Below the pieces are notes generated by a model. That model did no database searches and had not been told where the DNA came from. It saw only the letters and a list, made by a program, of their open reading frames with translations. A program made the translations under genes and the position numbers. DNA of 36,588 nt from a virus. Of this stretch, positions 18,659-26,600 are shown piece after piece (the stretch's first letter is position 1; each line of letters begins with the position of its first letter). The stretch spans positions 1 through 36,588 of the IMG/VR virus record IMGVR_UViG_3300030329_002073, one strand, 5' to 3'.

Positions 18659-19426
18659 ATGGTATTTCCAGTAGCAGGTATAATAATGGGTGGTATTCAA
18701 GCGGCAACGGGCGTAGCAAAATTAATTGGTGGTAAGAAAGCTAAGAAAAAAGCAGAGAAACAAGCTGAACAAGCTAGAAGAGAGATGAGAGCGCGTCAAA
18801 GAGAATATGAGCAGTTAGATATGAGTAATCCGTACGCTGATTATCAAAACCAAATGGCTGAAAATGTATATGAAGATTTAACTGTTAATCAACAGCAAGC
18901 AGAGTTTGAAGCTCAACAAGGCGCTCAACAACGAGCTAACATAATGCAAAACATGAGAGGCGCTGCTGGTGCTAGTGGTATAGCAGCTCTAGCACAAGTT
19001 ATGGCTAATCAAGGTCAACTACAAGCTCAAAGGGCTTCCGCGTCTATAGGACAACAAGAAGCTGCTAATCAAAAATTACAAGCACAAGGCCAATTAATAG
19101 TACAACAAGGTGAACAAGCTGCTATGGACAAACGTATACAAGGTGAGATTATGTCTCGTGAAGCTCAAAAACAAAGAATACAAACTTTAATGGGGATGAA
19201 ACAACAAGAGACCGCAGCTTTTTCTAGAGAAGCTCAAATAGCACAAGGTCAAGCCATGCAAGGTATTGGTGATATTGCTGGCGGCATAGCATCAGGTATA
19301 ACAGCTGGCATGAGTGGTGGTGGTGGAGGAGGTTCTCAAATGAGAAGGAATCGTGATTATGATCCTAATTTTGATACTTCTGGCACGGGTACATTAGCAG
19401 ACGGTACACAATATACAGTTTCTTAA
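18659..19426 (+). CDS. Internal virion protein, Ala/Gln-rich
   Basis: 255 aa. Residues 1-25 (VFPVAGIIMGGIQAATGVAK) form a hydrophobic Gly/Ala helix that could insert into a membrane. Residues 30-195 are one long charged and Gln/Ala-rich helix with high coiled-coil character. A GGGGGG linker and a short polar tail follow (ending TGTLADGTQYTVS). Small hydrophobic start plus long Ala/Gln helix matches internal ejection proteins of podoviruses (T7 gp14 role: an outer-membrane pore in the ejection channel). It is first in a three-gene block with two larger internal-type proteins, the same logic as T7 14-15-16. Family membership by sequence was not recognised; the assignment is by composition and order. 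Confidence 0.6.
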   Translation: MVFPVAGIIMGGIQAATGVAKLIGGKKAKKKAEKQAEQARREMRARQREYEQLDMSNPYADYQNQMAENVYEDLTVNQQQAEFEAQQGAQQRANIMQNMRGAAGASGIAALAQVMANQGQLQAQRASASIGQQEAANQKLQAQGQLIVQQGEQAAMDKRIQGEIMSREAQKQRIQTLMGMKQQETAAFSREAQIAQGQAMQGIGDIAGGIASGITAGMSGGGGGGSQMRRNRDYDPNFDTSGTGTLADGTQYTVS

Positions 19427-19438
19427 ATAAATAAAATT

Positions 19439-20644
19439 ATGAGTTTAGAACAACAATTAATAAGAGGTGCGTACGGAGCAACAGGTGCTGATACACAAGG
19501 TATAGTAGCTAGAGCTCAAAATAAAATGCTTGATGATATATCAAAAGCAGCTGCTAGTGTAGCTGAAGAAAAAGTAAAGTTAGAAAAAGATAAACAAACT
19601 TTAGTTCAAAGCTATGAAAAAGATTTTGAACGTATCCAAAGTAAATATATAGATGATGGTGGCTTACCAATTGAAGCTTGGGAAACAGCAACTAACTTAG
19701 CGCAAGAACTTAAAAACAAATATAACTCACATCCTATAGGTAAAGAAGGTGATATGCTAAGAAGAAAAAACCTTGCAGAGCTAAGAGATTTAGGTAATCA
19801 GTGGAGTAACCATAATGAATCTCTTGATACACTAGTTACAATACAAGATAAAATAGATAGTGGAGATCACCCAGAGCACTCTAATTACATGAAAAGAGCT
19901 ATGAGTGGTATAGAGACTATGGCCATGAGATCTGAAATGAAACCTGGTAATCATAGTTATGAGTCAAAGCCAGGTTTTAAAACTGCTGATCAAGGATTTT
20001 TTACTACGCAAAAAGTAATTGATGGCATGGTTTATAAAGCAGATGATGCTAAACTTCACCTTGTTAATAGAGCTAAAGCTAATGAAAAAAACGAGTATAA
20101 ACGTTGGAATAAAGAAAATAGTATAAGCGCTAATAAAGATGCTATAAACAAAAAAAATATAACATCAATATATTACGATGATATAATAGGTAATGTACCA
20201 TTGATGGATGAACTTAAAGATCATCCAATATTTAAAGGTCAAGATGGTAAAGGGGCTAAGTACAGTGATTTAGGTATAGAACTACCTAAAGATAGAGATG
20301 GTAAAACTGTAGGCAATCAAGATGATATAATAGATGAAAACGAAATAGAAGCTGTTATCGATGCTCTAGCTGATCCTGCTAACCCTTACTATGACTTTGA
20401 TACAAGTCGTTATATAGCTGCTCTTAGAATGACAGAGATGGAAGAGAAAATGATGAATACATATAAAAATCCTACACCTACCACGGCACCTGCCGCAACA
20501 CCAGCTGCAACACCTGCTAAAACAGAAGATAAAACAACTACAAAAACACCAGTATACAATTATCTTAATGAAGGTATTTTAGATATTAATAAAGATGGTA
20601 TACCTGATACAGTTGCTAAAACAGTTAATATAGAAAAAATTTAA
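19439..20644 (+). CDS. Internal virion protein with EF-hand-like loops
   Basis: 401 aa, middle gene of the putative ejection block. Residues 1-260 are helical and highly charged (coiled coil around residues 30-70). Residues about 283-310 contain KDRDGKTVGNQDDIIDENEIEAV, in which spaced Asp/Asn/Glu residues resemble a calcium-binding EF-hand/dockerin loop (an irregular one). A Pro/Thr/Ala linker (PTPTTAPAATPAATPAKT) leads to a C-terminal DINKDGIPDTVAK, a second dockerin-like loop. No signal peptide. It could be a channel component in the ejection apparatus, placed as T7 gp15, but no direct similarity is claimed. The start lies 12 bp after the previous gene in an AAAATTATG context. Confidence 0.55.
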   Translation: MSLEQQLIRGAYGATGADTQGIVARAQNKMLDDISKAAASVAEEKVKLEKDKQTLVQSYEKDFERIQSKYIDDGGLPIEAWETATNLAQELKNKYNSHPIGKEGDMLRRKNLAELRDLGNQWSNHNESLDTLVTIQDKIDSGDHPEHSNYMKRAMSGIETMAMRSEMKPGNHSYESKPGFKTADQGFFTTQKVIDGMVYKADDAKLHLVNRAKANEKNEYKRWNKENSISANKDAINKKNITSIYYDDIIGNVPLMDELKDHPIFKGQDGKGAKYSDLGIELPKDRDGKTVGNQDDIIDENEIEAVIDALADPANPYYDFDTSRYIAALRMTEMEEKMMNTYKNPTPTTAPAATPAATPAKTEDKTTTKTPVYNYLNEGILDINKDGIPDTVAKTVNIEKI

Positions 20645-20647
20645 AGT

Positions 20648-23600
20648 ATGGATAAGTTATACAGAGCTTTATATTCTAAATACGCTCCAGATTTAAGTCA
20701 AGAGGAGCTAGACGAAAAGTTAGAATACGCTTCTACTTTAAGTATAAATGACTTTGTTGGTAATTTTTATGAAAAATATACTGGGCAAGGGCCAAATCAA
20801 GATCAAGTTGATTATATTAACAGTTTGATTGAAGAAGAAAACAAACAAGCTCAACAAGATGAAATTGAAAGAATAAAAAATGAAAAACAGTTACACGCTA
20901 AAGCAGAAGCTGCTTCTAGAGAAAATTTAAAGAATTTTTATTCAAATATTAGTGGTGTACCAAAATTTGCTTTACCTTATCTAACAGGTGTAACTGGTGG
21001 TTTAGCTAGTATTGCTAGTGGTTTATTTAAAAATTTAGAAGCTCAAGTAGAAAATATAACAGGTATGTCTGCTGAAGAGCAAAGAAAAGACGATAGAAAT
21101 ATTATATCAAAAAAATTAGATGCTTATCACGATTTTACAAATGCTTTTGATATAAAATATTATGACGATGAAGGTAACAGTTTACAATTTGACGAGTTAA
21201 TTGAAAAAAAAGAATATGGCAAAGCTGCTAGACTAGCTTCAGAGCAAGCTGCTGAGTCTGCGCCTTCTATGGTAATTAGCGCTTACAACCCTGTGTTTGG
21301 CGGAGCTTTACTAGGTGCGTCTGTAGCTGGTACTACTTATTATGATGATTTAGAAAATAGACCAAAAGCTACAGTTGATCAAGTTATAAAAAACTCTTTA
21401 ATAGCTGGTGGATCTGAATTTTTAACAGAGTGGATTGGTGGAAAAGCGTTTAGAGGTATAGGTAAAATAGGTCAAACACTAAGAGGTACTGGTAATGCTA
21501 GTAAAGTTGCTAAAGAATATACTAAAGGTTTTGTCAGAAAATTTGTAGAAAGAACTTTAGGTAGTGGTATCGCTGAGTCAAGTACTGAGGCCGTAAACTC
21601 TGCTATACAAGATTTAGGCGAAGACTGGGTTTATGATGAAAATCTTGATAAAAAGAAATTTGTTAGTAATATTATAAATAGTATTGGCCCGGCTTTAATG
21701 TTAGGTGGTTTTGGTGGCGGTTTGTCTACTCTTAATACACAAAGCAGAAAAGATCTTTATAAGTTTACAGCTGACGGTAACTGGAAAAGAGAATACGTAA
21801 ATATAGGTACTCAAATATATGAAAAATCTAATGATTATAAAAAAGCTAACGATAAACAAAAAGTTAGTATTAAAGAAGAGTTAGACGCTTTACAAAAGAA
21901 AAGACAAAAGCACGAGCAAAATTTATTCGATGCTATGGAAAATTTATCTGATAAAGAGTTAACAGATAGAGCTAAAAGAATAGATAAAATAAATGAAAAT
22001 GCTGATATTGTAGGTAACGATAAGTTTTCACAAACTACACAAAAGCAACGAGAGCAAGAAACTTTAGATTTAATACAAAAAAATTACGATATTTTAGGGC
22101 TTGAATATACAGCTGAAGATATAGAAGTAGACAAGCTTATAAGTGAAAGTTTAAAAGTTAGCGAAAGACTAGATCCAACTCTTAAAAAGCTTAAAGGTAT
22201 AAATAGAGATGATCTTGAAACACAAGTTATAAATACAGATAAAGATTTACAAGCTTTACCAGAAGATATAAGATCAAAAGTTGAGCAAGGTGATGGTTAT
22301 TTTTTAGCTAAAGATAAAGATGGTAAAGCTAAAATATATATAAACGCTAAATTAGCAAAGCTGACTGGAGCTTCAAACGTTGTCGCGCATGAGCTTCTTC
22401 ACTACATGATATCTAGAAAATTTAAGACTGACAATAAGTCTATGCAGCCATTTATGGACAACTTAAAAGGTTATTTACAAGAAAACCATAATGAAGTTTA
22501 TACTAGATTACAAACAAGAATAGATAACTTTTACACAGATAAAGATGGTACAATAAAAGAAGGTGCATTAGAAGAATATTTAAATGTGTTTTCTGATTTA
22601 GTTGCAACTCAAAAAATAGATTTAAAAGAAAATCAATCAAGAGGTTTTAGAGATGAAGCTAAAGATGTTTTATTAGGTTTTGGTATTGGAGACGTTCAGT
22701 TAGATACAGCTCAAGATTTTATAAAGTTTATAAGAGCTTATAATAAAAATATAAATAGAAAAGGTTTGCTTGGCAAACTTATGGGTACTAAAATATTAGA
22801 CGTTGATTTAAAAAGCAAAACATTACAAAAGGAAGAAACTGAGGCTGCTGAAGCTGTTGGTAAAGAATCAAGAAGTCAACTTGTTGATACGATAAATAAT
22901 TTACAACAAGGCGCAACTACTAAAGATGAGTTTCAAAAACCTAAAATATTTAACAAAGTATTTGAAGCGATACAACCTGGCGGGGCTATAAATAACTATA
23001 TAAGAAGTTTGCAGATGAGTCCTGAAAAAACTCAAGAAACTATCGACGCTGTAACTGATCGTTTAATAAACTTTAATCCTGCTGCTAAAAGAAAAGATGG
23101 TACTGTTATAGGACCAAAAGGTCTTGGCGAATTTATAATGGCTAATGTAGGTTTTGGTAAATTAGTTGCGGCTAAAAAACTAGCTATTAAAGGCGAGAAA
23201 ACTAAAAGAGAAACTAGTATAGACACTAAAGAAGCTACACAGTTAGAAGATAAACCCGTGCTAACTACTGAAACTAAAGGTGTTAAAACAAAATTAACAC
23301 AAACAAAAGCTAGAAAACTAACAAGCTTAGCTGATTTAGATATTGAAAGTTCTCCGCTAATAAAAGAAGCAACAAGAATAGAGCTTAAAAAATTAATAGA
23401 ATCAAATCCCAAAAATCTAGTAGAAAAAATACAAGAAGTTTTAATACCCGATTTAGTTGAAATTATAAGAAAAGAAATGGGTGTTATTGGGCAAAAAGCA
23501 GGTAAACTAAATATTCCTGATACTTATTTAGCTTATTTATCAGATACTTATCAAAAAACTATTTCCAGTATGGAAATACAAAAAATAAGATCTAATTACA

Positions 23601-26600
23601 AAAACTTATTTAAAAAAGAAAAAATGGGTTTTGCAGATTATAAAACTAAAAAGTCTGATAAACCTAGTCTTAAAAAAGATAGTAATTATAGAAAAGAAAT
23701 TTTTAGAAACGTTACGACAAAAGCTGAGTTTACAAAATACCATACAGAAGGTAAAAAGAATAAATTAATAGCTAATCAAAGAAACTTAGCTATAATGAGA
23801 GCTGAAGCTGAAGTTGTTAGAGCTGCTGATAACTATATAATAAATAATTCACAAAACTTAAATGAAGTTTTTGCCGCAGAGCTTAGAAACTATATAGACT
23901 CTAAAACAATAGAAAAGCAAAAATTAGAAGATAAAAGTTTTGACAGTGTTAAATATAGCAAAACACTAGCCGGAGAGTTTATAGCAACACAAGCTTTGGC
24001 TAACATAGCTGATGGTAAAGCTAAAGTTAAGTTTAGTGCAAGTCAACAATTTATAGGTGCTATAGATAGATCTTTAAGTACAGAAGGTAAAATAATTTTT
24101 TGGGATAACATACCGGTTTTTACGCAGCAAGCTATATTAAAAAACGATAAAGAAAGTATTGAAATAGCGCTGTACCAAACTTACGGTGCTTACCCTGAAA
24201 TAATAAAAAATGTTGAACCTTTAGCAAACGCAATTAATAGCACGATAGAAAAATTAATTATTAAGCTACCAAAAAAAGCTAATGAAATAGAACAATCTAA
24301 TAAATTAATACAATTATTATTAGAAGAAAATATAAAATCAGAACTTACAATACAAAAATTTACTAAAACACCTATATCTGTTGCGGCTGCTTTTAGAGAT
24401 CCTGATTTGGTAAAAAACATTATAGCAGCAGATAAAAAGTTTGCTGTCGGAAAATGGAAAAAAATCAAAACCCAAAAACAAATAGTTGAAGATGGTTTAA
24501 CTCAAGAACAAATAGTTGCAGATTCTATAAGATATTTATTTCAAATGAAAGGCCACTCTTTTACTTCGCCTTCTAGAAGTCAAGCTTATAAGGGTAACGT
24601 TAGACAATGGACAAAAGAAATTTTTGGAGCTATTAGAGATGCCGACTTAAACAAAGAAGGTAAACCTAGATTAAATTATACTTTGTATAAAAACGGAAGT
24701 ATAAATCCAAACAGTATTACATACGATGGTAAAAAAATAGATGTTGATCTTTCTTTTTCTGAAAACACAAGTGAAGCAGCATTAAGAGATGTAGAAAGTG
24801 TTGAGTTAACAAGCATAAGAGAAAAAAATGAAAAAGAAGCTCAAAACTTTTTAAATGATTACGCTAAGTTTTACTCTGATTTATTTAAGCAAGGAAAAAT
24901 AACAAACGTAGAATTAGCTATGGTGCAAGGCGCTTTACTATCTCACATGAGTTCTGTTGCTGCAAGGGCTGCTAGCGTTAAATACGTAGCGGAAAATATA
25001 CAACAAGGAACAAAACTAAGATACGAACACATGCAGCCTAGGGTTGGTATTGTTATAAAAATATTTGACGCGCATATTAATGGTAATGGTGTTGAAAACG
25101 TTAATAAGTTTTTTGAAAATTATAATATAGCAATAATACCAGAAACAATGGATGATGTTATAAAAGACAGCAAGTTAGAATCATCTTTGTATGAAGGCCA
25201 AACTATGGATATGCCACCTTGGATTAGATACTATAATGATAAAACGCTTTTAAACAGTAAAAATAGATTAGTTAATTTAGTAAATGTTAAAACAAATAAA
25301 GTTTTAAAAGTTTCTGACGCTTACGTAAAAGCTCAAGAAATATTATCTGACGCTGTTGATAGTAAAATAAAATTTAGCAAGTCAGTAGGTAATGCTAGAA
25401 TAGTATCAGAACCTAAAGGTATTACTGTTTTAGATTTTGATGATACATTAGCTACAACAAAATCATTAGTTAAGTTTACTAGACCAGATGGAACTACTGG
25501 AACTTTAAACGCCGAAGAGTATGCAAGCACGTATGAAGATTTATTAGATCAAGGTTTTACATTTGATTTTTCAGATTTTAACAAAGTTGTTAAAGGTAAG
25601 TTAGCACCATTGTTTAACAAAGCTATAAAGCTACAAGGTAAGTTTGGCCCTAAGAATATGTTTGTATTAACAGCTAGACCACCAGCTGCACAGAAACCTA
25701 TATTTGATTTCTTAAAAGCTAATGGTTTAAATATACCTCTTGAAAATATTACTGGCTTAGGTAACTCTACAGCTGAAGCTAAAGCGTTGTGGATAGCTGA
25801 TAAAGTAGCTGATGGCTATAATGATTTTTACTTTGCTGATGATGCTTTACAAAATGTACAAGCTGTAGATAATATGCTAAGTCAGTTCGATGTAAAAAGA
25901 AAGGTTCAACAAGCTAAAGTTAAGTTTAGCAAAAGTAGTTTATCAACTAAACAAGATTTAAATTGGAAGACAGATAGTATCGGTTATATGACCACTAACT
26001 TTAATATAGATGGTAACAACTATAAAATAACATTTTATCCTACAGATCTTAACGATACTAACTATGAGTTAGAATTTGATTTAGTTACGGAGAAAGGTTT
26101 AACTCAAGAAATGACTGGCACTGGTAATCAGTTTAAAGTTCTAGGCACTGTTTATAATGGATTGTTAGATTTAATAAAACAAAACCCTAATATAGAGACA
26201 ATTGGTTTTAGTTCTTTAACTAAAGATAAGAGTAGGGCTAGAGTTTATACTATTTTAATGGATAAACTAGGTAAAAAGCTTGGTTGGAAAACTGATATAT
26301 ATGAATACGGGAGCGGGACACAACTTGATTTCGAAGTAGCAAAACCAAAGACTCGTAAAGCTAGAGTAAAAACAACCGAATCAATAAGAAATATACCTGC
26401 GGTTAAAAACATGTTGAATCAATCTGATGTTAAATCACCTATTCAACAAGCTAAGATTAAGTTTAGTAAAAGCGCTGGTAAAGAGTTTAACGATATACTA
26501 GAGCAAACAAAAGGGTTACCATCTGACTACATTATATCACAAGCTAAAGCTAGACAACGTGGTAAACGAAAAGGTTTGTTTCAATTTTTTGTACCACCAT

